NCBI GenBank assembly: GCA_947165195.1
Contig: CAMUZJ010000007.1
Span: 1-28,434, forward strand
Reading direction: 5' to 3'
From: an uncultured Bacillota bacterium
GTDB lineage: Bacteria > Bacillota_I > Bacilli_A > RF39 > UBA660
Length of the DNA: 28,434 nt
Shown here: positions 14,625-21,990 of the stretch, in pieces
Layout of the letters: every line of letters starts with the position of its first letter
Numbering within the stretch: position 1 is the first letter of the stretch
Notes under the pieces: model-generated
What the model saw: only the letters and a program-made list of their open reading frames with translations
Databases searched by the model: none
What the model was told of the DNA's origin: nothing
Translations under genes and position numbers: made by a program

Positions 14625-15507
14625 ATATATTCTATTTGAAATTTACTTTGTCCTTTTAATAGGATTTACAATTTACTTTTTATTAGATACTTTGGTATTT
14701 AGTAGTGTTTATCAAGTAGTAGAGTCTAATAATACTAGTGCTGATACTAATATTAATACTAATAATATTATTGCCAAAGTATCGGATTCTAGTTATGAAG
14801 ATAATAATATAAAAATTACAATAAAAGAGTATTATGAATATGATACAAAGATATATGTTGCTGATGTTTATCTAAAATCTAGTGAGTATTTAAAGACAGC
14901 TTTTGCGAAAAACTCTTATGGGAAAAATGTAACTGCTAAGACTAGTGAAATAGCTGAAAGTTGTAATGCGATTCTTGCGATTAATGGAGATTATTATGGA
15001 GTTAGAGAAAGTGGATACGTTATTAGAAATGGGGTAATCTATCGATCTACTCCAAGTAAGAATCAAGAAGATTTGGTAATTTATCAAGATGGGTCTTTTG
15101 AAATAATTAATGAAAGTGAAATATCTGCAGAAGAGTTATTAAAAAAAGGTGCTTATCAAGTATTTAGTTTTGGACCTGGATTAGTAGAGAACTCAGAGAT
15201 AAGTGTTAGTCAAAATGAAGAAGTTGGTAAAGCGATGGCATCTAATCCTAGAACTGCTATTGGCTATCTAAGTGATAATCATTATGTGTTAGTAGTAAGT
15301 GATGGTAGAACGAGCGAAAGTAAAGGACTATCGTTATATCAATTAGCTATTTTCATGAAAAGTTTAGGTGTAAAGACGGCTTATAATTTAGATGGAGGAG
15401 GATCTTCCTCTATGGTATTTCAAGGAAAAGTCATTAATAATCCAACTACTAACGGAAAAAATATAAGTGAAAGGAGTGTTTCCGATATTGTATACATTGG
15501 ATACTAA
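14614..15507 (+). CDS. Phosphodiester glycosidase (NAGPA domain), membrane-anchored, probable CTG start
   Basis: A 297-residue protein with an N-terminal anchor and a NAGPA-type phosphodiester glycosidase domain. The family cleaves or rearranges sugar-1-phosphate diester bonds. Visible motifs are AINGDYYG, SFGPGLV, NPRTAIGY, LDGGGSSSMVF and RSVSDIVYIGY. The first standard start codon in frame is TTG at 14692, which would leave no ribosome site and cut the membrane segment. The frame is open back to CTG at 14614, giving KNKYILFEIYFVLLIGF..., a textbook basic-plus-hydrophobic anchor, with AGAGGTGG (14601-14608) 5 bp before the CTG. I therefore choose CTG, overlapping the GT2 gene by 11 bp. Enzymes of this sort could trim or cap a phosphodiester-linked surface glycan. 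Confidence 0.83.
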   Translation: MKNKYILFEIYFVLLIGFTIYFLLDTLVFSSVYQVVESNNTSADTNINTNNIIAKVSDSSYEDNNIKITIKEYYEYDTKIYVADVYLKSSEYLKTAFAKNSYGKNVTAKTSEIAESCNAILAINGDYYGVRESGYVIRNGVIYRSTPSKNQEDLVIYQDGSFEIINESEISAEELLKKGAYQVFSFGPGLVENSEISVSQNEEVGKAMASNPRTAIGYLSDNHYVLVVSDGRTSESKGLSLYQLAIFMKSLGVKTAYNLDGGGSSSMVFQGKVINNPTTNGKNISERSVSDIVYIGY

Positions 15508-15856
15508 AAAGATAAGTCTTATTTATTTTATAATTTCATTAATTACAATGAACTTTGGATTTATCTATGAATTATTCTCTCATGGAGTCTATTCTAATTA
15601 TATGATGTTTGCCTTTCTAATTCCTTTTCTATTAGGAACTATTCTCTTTCTAGTGATTGGAAAGCTAAAGCTAAAAGTAAGTAACTTATCGTTAAACTTT
15701 TATCACTCTTTTGTATCTACATTAACTTTAGGATGTATAATGAAAGGCTTTTTGGATATTTATGGAACAACGAATAGTCTATTAAATATTTATTTATATG
15801 TAAGTATTCTTTTATTAGGATTATCGATTATATTTATTAGAAAAAGTAGCACGTAA
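15488..15856 (+). CDS. Small four-helix membrane protein, unknown
   Basis: About 122 residues with four predicted membrane segments (roughly ISLIYFIISLITMNFGFIYE, MMFAFLIPFLLGTILFLVIG, FVSTLTLGCIMKGFLDIYG, NIYLYVSILLLGLSIIFI) and a basic C terminus. I do not recognise the family. The ribosome-like AAAGGAG at 15470-15476 favours TTG at 15488 as start; GTG at 15467 would give seven more residues but lacks its own ribosome site. Either way it overlaps the end of the glycosidase gene. It is the last gene of the operon and ends in the terminator, so it is probably a membrane accessory of the same pathway. Confidence 0.65.
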   Translation: MYTLDTKKISLIYFIISLITMNFGFIYELFSHGVYSNYMMFAFLIPFLLGTILFLVIGKLKLKVSNLSLNFYHSFVSTLTLGCIMKGFLDIYGTTNSLLNIYLYVSILLLGLSIIFIRKSST

Positions 15857-15870
15857 AGTGTTATTTTTTT
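15847..15870 (+). terminator. Terminator of the VTC operon
   Basis: TAGCAC (15847-15852) pairs with GTGTTA (15858-15863, one G-U) around GTAAA and is followed by seven T. The stop codon of the last operon gene lies within the loop region. Confidence 0.65.
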
Positions 15871-16067
15871 ATATAATAGGAAATTCATGTTGAATCATAA
15901 AAAGTACTATTATAGAAGAATTGTACGCAAAAAAGGCAGGGCTAAAATAACTAATTTTAGTTATTTATAGTATTATTTAGATTTTTATCCTTTATATTTG
16001 TGATGATATCCTCTTAAAGATTTATATAATGATTATATCAAATAAAAGGAATTCCGTTAGGAATTCT
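15871..16067. other. Intergenic stretch with two hairpins
   Basis: There is no convincing gene. The stretch holds a perfect 9-bp hairpin (15945-15953 with 15958-15966, loop ATTT) and a perfect 7-bp hairpin built from two EcoRI-like GGAATTC blocks (GAATTCC, GTTA, GGAATTC; about 16050-16066). A 27-codon reading frame at 15887-15970 encodes a very basic peptide but overlaps the first hairpin. A TATAAT at 15872-15877 has no -35. A small RNA is possible but unsupported. Confidence 0.35.
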
Positions 16068-16099
16068 AATGAAAAGTGAAAAATTCACTTTTCATTTTT
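16068..16099 (+). terminator. Strong hairpin terminator
   Basis: A 13-bp perfect stem (16068-16080 with 16084-16096, AAA loop) runs into TTTTT. It is well beyond the VTC operon terminator and 50 bp before the next gene, so it either backs up that terminator or ends a separate short transcript from 15871-16067. Confidence 0.85.
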
Positions 16100-16148
16100 A
16101 CTTGAAAAAAATTATAATAGTATCAGTTGTATAAATTGGAGGAGTATT

Positions 16149-17195
16149 ATGGATATAGAAAAGAGTTTATTTTTAAAATATGTAGTAGATTATGATAAGT
16201 TAGTTACATATGGCTTTATAAAAGAGAAAGATAAGAAAACCTATTGTTATTTTAAAAATATATTAGAAGATACCTTTCAAATAAAAGTAGAAGTAGTAGA
16301 AGGATTAGTAATAGGAAAAGTATATGATTTAGAACTAGAGGATGAATATATCAATTTCCGAGTAGAAAATAATATAGGGGAGTTTGCTGGTAAAATTAGA
16401 GATGAGTTTGAAAAAGTATTAATCGATATACGAAATAATTGTTTTAATAAAGAGTTCTTTATTGGAACACAAACCAATAGAATTAGTGATGTATTAATAA
16501 AAAAATATGGAGATATACCGAGTTTTGAATGGGACTCTTATAAAGACTTTGGAGTGTTTAAAAATAAAATTACAAAGAAATGGTATGCTTTAATTATGAA
16601 TATTGATAAAGAAAAACTAGGAGAAGGTTCTGGAAATGTAGAAATTATCAATGTAAAAATAAATCCTAGCAAGATAGAAGCCTTATTAAAAAAAGATGGA
16701 TTTTATCCTGCATACCATATGAATAAAAAATATTGGATAAGTATTATTTTAGATGAGTCTATAAAAGATGAAGAAATCCTTTCTTTGATAGAAGAAAGTT
16801 ATGAATACGCAAGTGGAGGAGCAAATAAATCTCAAACAGAGTGGATTGTACCTGCTAATCCAAAATACTATGATATAGAAGAAGCCTTTGAAAAAAGTAA
16901 TATAATTGACTGGAAACAAGGAGCTGGTATAGGAGTTGGAGATACTGTCTATATTTATATAGGTCAACCTGTATCCTCTATTGTATTTAAATGTAGAGTA
17001 GTAGAGAATAATATACCATTTGATTATCATGATGGAAATGTGAATATGAAGTATATTATGAAAATAGAATTACAAGAAAAATATGATAAGAATTTATATA
17101 CCTTTCATAAATTAAACGAATATGGAGTAAATGCAGTAAGAAGTGCTAGATTTATGCCTAAGAAATTAAGTGATTATATTAATAAAAGAAAGTAG
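16149..17195 (+). CDS. YjbR/MmcQ-EVE domain fusion protein
   Basis: A 348-residue cytoplasmic protein of two recognisable parts. The region of about 105-222 is a YjbR/MmcQ domain (CyaY-like fold, putative DNA binding): DVLIKKYGDIPSFEWDSY, KKWYALIMNI, VKINPSKIEALLKKDGFYPAYHMNKKYWISIIL and ESYEYAS. The first 100 residues are the N-terminal extension seen in longer YjbR proteins. From about 228 an EVE/PUA-like domain begins: TEWIVPANPKYYDI, DWKQGAGIGVGDTVYIYIG, IVFKCRVVENNI. EVE domains read modified bases such as 5-methylcytosine derivatives. The combination suggests a nucleic-acid sensor, but no nuclease domain is present. Ribosome site GGAGGAG; TATAAT at 16113-16118 may be its -10. Confidence 0.75.
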   Translation: MDIEKSLFLKYVVDYDKLVTYGFIKEKDKKTYCYFKNILEDTFQIKVEVVEGLVIGKVYDLELEDEYINFRVENNIGEFAGKIRDEFEKVLIDIRNNCFNKEFFIGTQTNRISDVLIKKYGDIPSFEWDSYKDFGVFKNKITKKWYALIMNIDKEKLGEGSGNVEIINVKINPSKIEALLKKDGFYPAYHMNKKYWISIILDESIKDEEILSLIEESYEYASGGANKSQTEWIVPANPKYYDIEEAFEKSNIIDWKQGAGIGVGDTVYIYIGQPVSSIVFKCRVVENNIPFDYHDGNVNMKYIMKIELQEKYDKNLYTFHKLNEYGVNAVRSARFMPKKLSDYINKRK

Positions 17196-17198
17196 GGT

Positions 17199-17227
17199 TT
17201 GTAAAACTCTTTTCTTTTTGTTATACT
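17199..17227 (+). promoter_or_regulatory. Promoter of the 191-residue membrane protein gene
   Basis: TTGTAA (17199-17204) and TATACT (17222-17227) are 17 bp apart, with TGT just before the -10 (extended -10). The start codon is 32 bp downstream. Confidence 0.8.
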
Positions 17228-17258
17228 ATCTTTCCAGAAACAACTTATTGGAGGATTT

Positions 17259-17834
17259 ATGAAAAATCAAAGTAATGAAGAATATATACTAAATGGGTAT
17301 AAAACATATATCCAAAAGATGATAGAAAAACAAGATATAGGAAAAGATACCTATTCCTATTCTTTCTTTGTCGCAACATTAGGTGTTATATTTGGATCAG
17401 CAGAAGCTGGGAAAATGGCTGCCTCATGGGTAAAAACAGGGGATATATCTCCTCTTCTTCTAACTTTGAGTAGTTTTTCTTTCCTTTTAGGATTTTCCTA
17501 TATAATTAAAAACTATTATCATAACAATGAAGATCGAATTAGATATTTACAATTATTTAAAGAATCCATAGAGGAAGTTATGAAATTAGGAAATGTTCAT
17601 ACAATCTATTTCGATAAAGATAAGACATTTTATTCAAGTAATTTAAAATATAAAATGAATAAACTATTAGATATATATGATAAAAAGCACTTTTCTTTAA
17701 CACTAGAGTATAGAAAGAAAAAGAATATATATCTAGATGATTATGACAATTTAGATAATCGGATATTGACAATGATGATGAAAAATGAAATTGCAAATAA
17801 GAATAAAGGAAAAGTAAAAGCTTTGAACAAATAA
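17259..17834 (+). CDS. Two-helix membrane protein, unknown
   Basis: A 191-residue protein with two membrane segments (about 34-56, YSFFVATLGVIFGSAEAG; about 66-86, LLLTLSSFSFLLGFSYII) and a charged, probably cytoplasmic C-terminal half rich in Lys, Asp and Tyr. I recognise no family. It has its own strong promoter and ribosome site (GGAGGA 7 bp before ATG), and is followed after 42 bp by dxs with a separate -10. Codon use is like its neighbours. SLATT-type small membrane proteins have a similar layout, but no motif proves it. Confidence 0.6.
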   Translation: MKNQSNEEYILNGYKTYIQKMIEKQDIGKDTYSYSFFVATLGVIFGSAEAGKMAASWVKTGDISPLLLTLSSFSFLLGFSYIIKNYYHNNEDRIRYLQLFKESIEEVMKLGNVHTIYFDKDKTFYSSNLKYKMNKLLDIYDKKHFSLTLEYRKKKNIYLDDYDNLDNRILTMMMKNEIANKNKGKVKALNK

Positions 17835-17838
17835 TATG

Positions 17839-17847
17839 TGTTATAAT
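17839..17847 (+). promoter_or_regulatory. Extended -10 before dxs
   Basis: TGT followed by a perfect TATAAT (17842-17847), 29 bp before the dxs start. No good -35 is visible, as is common for extended -10 promoters. Confidence 0.5.
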
Positions 17848-17876
17848 AAGAGACAGTTATTGAAGTAGGTGATTTT

Positions 17877-19739
17877 ATGTATTTAGAAACGATTAATAAG
17901 ACAAACGATATAAAAAAACTAAATTTAGAAGAAAAAAAAGCTTTATCAGGGGAGATTAGGGATTATTTATTAGAAGTAGTTTCTAAAAATGGTGGCCATC
18001 TTGCTTCTAATTTAGGAGTTGTAGAATTAACAATAGCACTTGAGAGTGTATTTGATGTGAAAAAAGATAAGATTATTTGGGATGTAGGGCATCAGTGTTA
18101 TGTTCATAAAATATTAAATGGTAGAAGAGAAGAGTTAAAAAATATAAGAAAACTTGATGGAATATCTGGATTTCCTAAAACTAGTGAATCAGATACTGAT
18201 TGTTTTAATACTGGTCATAGTTCTACTTCTATTTCAGCAGCAATGGGAATGGCTAAAGCAAGAGATATTAAGAATAAAGATAACCATGTCATTGCCGTAA
18301 TTGGAGATGGAGCACTTACTGGTGGTATGGCACTAGAGGCCTTAAACCATGTAGGATGTACACAGACAAAAATGATTATTATATTAAATGATAATGAGAT
18401 GAGTATTTCTAAAAATATTAGTGGTATGAATAAATTACTAACGAGGCTTAGAAGTAAAAAACACTATAGAAAATCGAATAAAAGAGGGAAATTATTATTA
18501 TCGAAGATTCCTCTATTTGGTAAACCAGTAACAAAAGTGATTAGTAAGGGAAAAGATGCAATAAAACAAGTATTTATTCCAGGAATGTATTTTGAAGAAA
18601 TTGGTATTAAATATTTAGGACCAGTAGATGGGCATAATATTGATGCATTAGAACATCTACTAGAAAAAGCTAAATCTTTTGATGAACCAGTTATTATCCA
18701 TGTACTTACTAAAAAAGGAAAAGGATATATGAAAGCAGAAGAGAATCCTTCTAAATTTCATGGAGTTGGTCCTTTTGATATAAAAACAGGAGAAACTATC
18801 ACAAAAAGTTCAATGAATTATTCCAAAGTATTTGGAGAAAAACTAGTAAAAATGGCTAGTAGAAATAAAAAAATAGTAGCTATTACTGCAGCTATGAGAG
18901 ATGGTACAGGACTATCTAAGTTTGCTAGTACTTATCCAGATAGATTCTTTGATGTAGGAATAGCTGAGCAACATGCCATTACTTTTGCAGCAGGACTTGC
19001 AAGAGAGGATATGATACCATTTGTTAGTATTTACTCTTCTTTTTATCAAAGAGCTTATGATCAAGTGATTCATGATGTTTGCTCTCAAAACTTACCAGTT
19101 ATTATGTGTGTTGATCGAGCAGGAGCTGTCGGAGCAGATGGAGAAACTCATCAAGGATTATATGATATGTCTTTCTTTAAGATTGTTCCTAATTTGACAA
19201 TTATGTGTCCAAAGAATTTTCAAGAATTAGAGGCAATGATGGACTTTGCAGTAGAATTAAAAAGACCAGTTATTATCCGTTACCCTAGGGGGGGAGAAAG
19301 TGATACAAAGTTCTATAATAAAACATTATTAACATTAGGAAAAGCAGAAATATTAAAAGAAGGTAAAGATATAACCATTATAGGAATTGGAAAAACAGTA
19401 GCAAAAGCTTATGAAATTAGTGAAAAGTTATTAACAGAAGGAATCGATGCAGAAGTGATTAATGCTAGATTCTTAAAACCATTAGATAGTAAAACTATAA
19501 TAGAATCTATTCAAAAGACTCGTAAAGTTATTACGATAGAAGACTCTACCGTAATTGGGGGACTTGCTTCTTCTATTAAAGAATTAATTATTGACCAAAA
19601 CCTTTCTGATGTAGGTATGAAAGAATATGCTTATCCTGATAAATTTATTACCCATGGAAAAGTAGAGGAACTTGAGAAAAAGTATAAGTTAGATAATGAA
19701 AAAATTATTCAGGATATAAGGAATTTGGTAGATGAATAA
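17877..19739 (+). CDS. dxs: 1-deoxy-D-xylulose-5-phosphate synthase
   Basis: This 620-residue thiamine-diphosphate enzyme condenses pyruvate and glyceraldehyde-3-phosphate, the first step of the MEP isoprenoid pathway. In order: H42 in NGGHLASNLG, WDVGHQCYVHK (H72), the ThDP/metal motif GDGALTGGMALEALN (from 143) with LNDNEMSIS, the mid-region PVDGHN, then the pyrimidine domain with GIAEQHAITFAAGLA carrying the catalytic Glu, VDRAGAVGADGETHQGLYD, and the C-terminal domain RYPRGGESD to PDKFITHGKVEEL. Length is normal. It overlaps the following gene by 8 bp. No other MEP gene is nearby. Confidence 0.97.
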   Translation: MYLETINKTNDIKKLNLEEKKALSGEIRDYLLEVVSKNGGHLASNLGVVELTIALESVFDVKKDKIIWDVGHQCYVHKILNGRREELKNIRKLDGISGFPKTSESDTDCFNTGHSSTSISAAMGMAKARDIKNKDNHVIAVIGDGALTGGMALEALNHVGCTQTKMIIILNDNEMSISKNISGMNKLLTRLRSKKHYRKSNKRGKLLLSKIPLFGKPVTKVISKGKDAIKQVFIPGMYFEEIGIKYLGPVDGHNIDALEHLLEKAKSFDEPVIIHVLTKKGKGYMKAEENPSKFHGVGPFDIKTGETITKSSMNYSKVFGEKLVKMASRNKKIVAITAAMRDGTGLSKFASTYPDRFFDVGIAEQHAITFAAGLAREDMIPFVSIYSSFYQRAYDQVIHDVCSQNLPVIMCVDRAGAVGADGETHQGLYDMSFFKIVPNLTIMCPKNFQELEAMMDFAVELKRPVIIRYPRGGESDTKFYNKTLLTLGKAEILKEGKDITIIGIGKTVAKAYEISEKLLTEGIDAEVINARFLKPLDSKTIIESIQKTRKVITIEDSTVIGGLASSIKELIIDQNLSDVGMKEYAYPDKFITHGKVEELEKKYKLDNEKIIQDIRNLVDE

Positions 19740-20550
19740 TATACAAAAATTAAAACAATTTAAGGATAAGTTAGAAAACAGTAAAAACTCTAAAAAAATA
19801 AAGAGAGCTTTAAAAAGTGGAATTTTAGCGATGGCTATATTTACAATTACTTTTCCTCCTTGTTATGCATCTTATAAAAAACGATTAAGTCATGATGAAT
19901 ATTTGGATATTTTAAATGATTATAATCAGCATATTGCCTCTTATGCAGAAGAATTTAAGAAAGAGGAATTAAGTGACTTAGATATATTTATGAAAATCAT
20001 GGTAAATGATATGGATAGATTTTCTGTTCAATATGTAGATGAGATACCTATTGGTTATGAAAGATTATATTTATATGCTACCAAATCGGGAGATTGTGCT
20101 AATTTTGCTGATGATATGACAGCTAAGCTCAATCAAATTAATCCTAACTATCAAGCTAATAACTTATATGTTTCTATGAAAGATAATAGTGACTCATCTG
20201 TTTTTAACTCATCAAAAATATGGACAGCAAATCATTGTGTTACTGCTATAACAATCAATAATACTATCCTTATTTTAGACCCTGCAACTATGCGACTAGG
20301 AACTATGAAAGATGGTAAAATCATTATGTTTGGAAATGAAGAAGAACTTTCTATTGCTCCTATTTATACCTATGCAAAAAGAGGATGGGAAGACTTTTTT
20401 TCCATGCTAGAAAAAGTAAAAGAAAGCTATTCTAATCAAGAAGATATTCAAAAACTAAATGAAATGTATGGACAAGAAGCACAAATAAATTCTTGTATAA
20501 AAGTCCTACATTACGATAAAAAATATCCCTATTTATCAAAGAGAAAATAA
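19732..20550 (+). CDS. Membrane-anchored transglutaminase-like protein
   Basis: A 272-residue protein. A basic N-terminal segment (KKIKRALKSG) is followed by one hydrophobic stretch (about 30-46), a type II anchor or signal peptide. The rest is extracytoplasmic with a papain/transglutaminase-like core: C122 in KSGDCANFADD, H168 in TANHCVTAIT and D183 in ILDPAT, a full Cys-His-Asp triad. Homologous domains act as peptidases or cross-linking enzymes; the substrate is unknown. It starts within the last codons of dxs (8-bp overlap), so translation is probably coupled, although no functional link to isoprenoids is apparent. Its stop codon lies in the loop of the terminator. Confidence 0.7.
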   Translation: MNNIQKLKQFKDKLENSKNSKKIKRALKSGILAMAIFTITFPPCYASYKKRLSHDEYLDILNDYNQHIASYAEEFKKEELSDLDIFMKIMVNDMDRFSVQYVDEIPIGYERLYLYATKSGDCANFADDMTAKLNQINPNYQANNLYVSMKDNSDSSVFNSSKIWTANHCVTAITINNTILILDPATMRLGTMKDGKIIMFGNEEELSIAPIYTYAKRGWEDFFSMLEKVKESYSNQEDIQKLNEMYGQEAQINSCIKVLHYDKKYPYLSKRK

Positions 20551-20564
20551 TTCTCTTTTTTTTT
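20538..20564 (+). terminator. Terminator of the dxs unit
   Basis: AAAGAGAA (20538-20545) pairs with TTCTCTTT (20551-20558) around AATAA and continues into T up to 20564. The hairpin contains the last codons and stop of the transglutaminase-like gene. Confidence 0.85.
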
Positions 20565-20577
20565 CGAAAAATAAGTT

Positions 20578-20583
20578 TATAAT
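20578..20583 (+). promoter_or_regulatory. -10 element before the chorismate mutase gene
   Basis: Perfect TATAAT, 33 bp before the ATG. The matching -35 would fall in the T tract of the preceding terminator and is poor. Confidence 0.45.
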
Positions 20584-20615
20584 AGAAAGTAAGTTAAAAG
20601 TAAAGGAGAATAGCA

Positions 20616-21083
20616 ATGGAATTAGATGCGATTAGGAAAAAGATTAATATGTATGATGAGATAATTCAAAATTTAATTGTTTTAAGAATGTCCTTAATAC
20701 CAGTAGTTGCAGATATTAAAGATAAGAATCATTTACCTATACATCAAGAAAAAAGAGAAAAAGAAATCTATCAAAAATTAGAAAACTTTTCCGTAGAAAA
20801 TGGATTAAATCCAAAAATGTTAAAACAAATATATAAAATAATTATTTCAAATGCTATAGAATTAGAAGAAAAAATACAAGAAAAAAAAATAATTTTATAT
20901 CAAGAAAAAAATGGTCTAGAAAATAGAAAAGAATATTTTCAAAGCTTAGAAAAAATATTATTAGAAGAGATTCCTTCTCTTTTAAAAAAAATAAAAGAAT
21001 CCTCTTTTGATTTAACGTTAAGAGATAATGCAACATTATACTATAATAAAGAATTGAATCATAAGGAGAGTGGTTTTCAGTGA
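20616..21083 (+). CDS. Chorismate mutase (AroQ type) with C-terminal extension
   Basis: A 155-residue all-helical protein whose first 85 residues are an AroQ-class chorismate mutase (chorismate to prephenate). It has LDAIRKKIN with R7, R24 on the first helix, K35 in DIKDK, and R47/E48 in HQEKREKEIY, matching the active-site Arg, Lys and Glu of the E. coli domain in order. The last 65 or so residues form a Lys/Glu-rich helical extension of unknown role. It overlaps the next gene, prephenate dehydrogenase, by 4 bp (stop TGA within GTGA), so the two consecutive enzymes of tyrosine synthesis are translationally coupled. Confidence 0.85.
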   Translation: MELDAIRKKINMYDEIIQNLIVLRMSLIPVVADIKDKNHLPIHQEKREKEIYQKLENFSVENGLNPKMLKQIYKIIISNAIELEEKIQEKKIILYQEKNGLENRKEYFQSLEKILLEEIPSLLKKIKESSFDLTLRDNATLYYNKELNHKESGFQ

Positions 21084-21922
21084 TACAAATAGGAATTATA
21101 GGATTGGGTCTAATGGGAGGATCTCTAGCTAAATCTTTTAGAAAGTTAGAAAATGTATCCAAAATAATTGGATTTGATCTTGATGATACAACATTAGAAA
21201 GAGCTAAAAAAGAAAAAGTCATTGATAGTTATACTAAAAAAATAGATGATAATTTTAAAGACTTAGATTTTATTTTTATATGTACCCCTGTTAATACCAT
21301 ATATGAATATGCAAAAGAGTTAAAAAAAATTATAAAAAAAGATTGTCTTATCACCGATATAGGTAGTACAAAAGAAAAAATTGTCAAAGAAATAGATACT
21401 TTAGGACTCAATTATGTAGGGGCACATCCAATGACTGGAAAAGAGTCATTTGGCTATGATGTATCTTGTGATGATTTATATAACAATCGTACGTATATTT
21501 TAGTAAAAACTACAAAAACTAAGAAAAAAAATATAGAGAAATTAAAAAGATTATTATTAGAGATTGGAGCAAACCCAATAGAGATGGATTTAGAAAAACA
21601 TGATTTTTCAGTAGCAGTTGTCAGTCATATACCCCATATTATCTCTGCTGGATTAATTAACTTAGTTAAAAAAGTTGACAATGAAGAAGAAATTATGAAA
21701 AAAATTGCTGCTGGAGGTCTAAAAGATATTACTCGTATTTCCTCCTCTAATCCTTATATGTGGCAAAACATTTGTAAACAGAATAAAAAACAAATTTTAC
21801 TTGTATTAAAAGAGTATCAAAAACAGTTAGATAAATTTATAAAAAATATTGATAATGAAGAGGAAGTTTTCCATTATTTTGAAAGTGCAAAAAAATATCG
21901 AGATAACTTAGATAATAAATAG
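21080..21922 (+). CDS. tyrA: Prephenate dehydrogenase
   Basis: A 280-residue NAD(P)-dependent enzyme converting prephenate to 4-hydroxyphenylpyruvate (or arogenate to tyrosine). Rossmann motif GIIGLGLMGGS (5-15) with IIGFDLDD ending the second strand (acidic, fits NAD); IFICTPVN; DIGSTKEKI; VGAHPMTGKESFGYD with the substrate-binding His; and the helical C-terminal dimer domain with HIPHIISAGLINL and the GGLKDITRISSSNPYMW motif. No C-terminal ACT domain is present, so feedback control by that route is absent. The start is GTG at 21080, overlapping the mutase stop, with AAGGAGAG about 10 bp upstream. Confidence 0.93.
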   Translation: MIQIGIIGLGLMGGSLAKSFRKLENVSKIIGFDLDDTTLERAKKEKVIDSYTKKIDDNFKDLDFIFICTPVNTIYEYAKELKKIIKKDCLITDIGSTKEKIVKEIDTLGLNYVGAHPMTGKESFGYDVSCDDLYNNRTYILVKTTKTKKKNIEKLKRLLLEIGANPIEMDLEKHDFSVAVVSHIPHIISAGLINLVKKVDNEEEIMKKIAAGGLKDITRISSSNPYMWQNICKQNKKQILLVLKEYQKQLDKFIKNIDNEEEVFHYFESAKKYRDNLDNK

Positions 21923-21931
21923 CCAATACTA

Positions 21932-21961
21932 TTGAAAAGTAGAATAAAAACATTGTATAAT
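21932..21961 (+). promoter_or_regulatory. Promoter of the small helical protein cluster
   Basis: TTGAAA (21932-21937) and TATAAT (21956-21961) are 18 bp apart. They lie 30 bp before the first gene of the cluster, whose ribosome site is AGAGGGGG. Confidence 0.8.
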
Positions 21962-21990
21962 CGAGATGACGATAGAAAAGAGGGGGATAC

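Noticed and set aside
15887..15970. A 27-codon basic micropeptide gene
   Set aside because: An AGGA lies before the ATG, but the frame covers a perfect hairpin and the only nearby -10 would leave the ribosome site untranscribed. Kept only as part of a finding, not as a gene.
20854..21222. A 122-codon minus-strand frame opposite the mutase/dehydrogenase junction
   Set aside because: It is a Phe/Leu-rich mirror of Lys/Glu-rich coding sequence, without ribosome site, opposite two confident genes.
21923..21990. T-box or other riboswitch linked to tyrosine synthesis
   Set aside because: The leaders around the mutase and dehydrogenase genes are too short and lack the T-box sequence.
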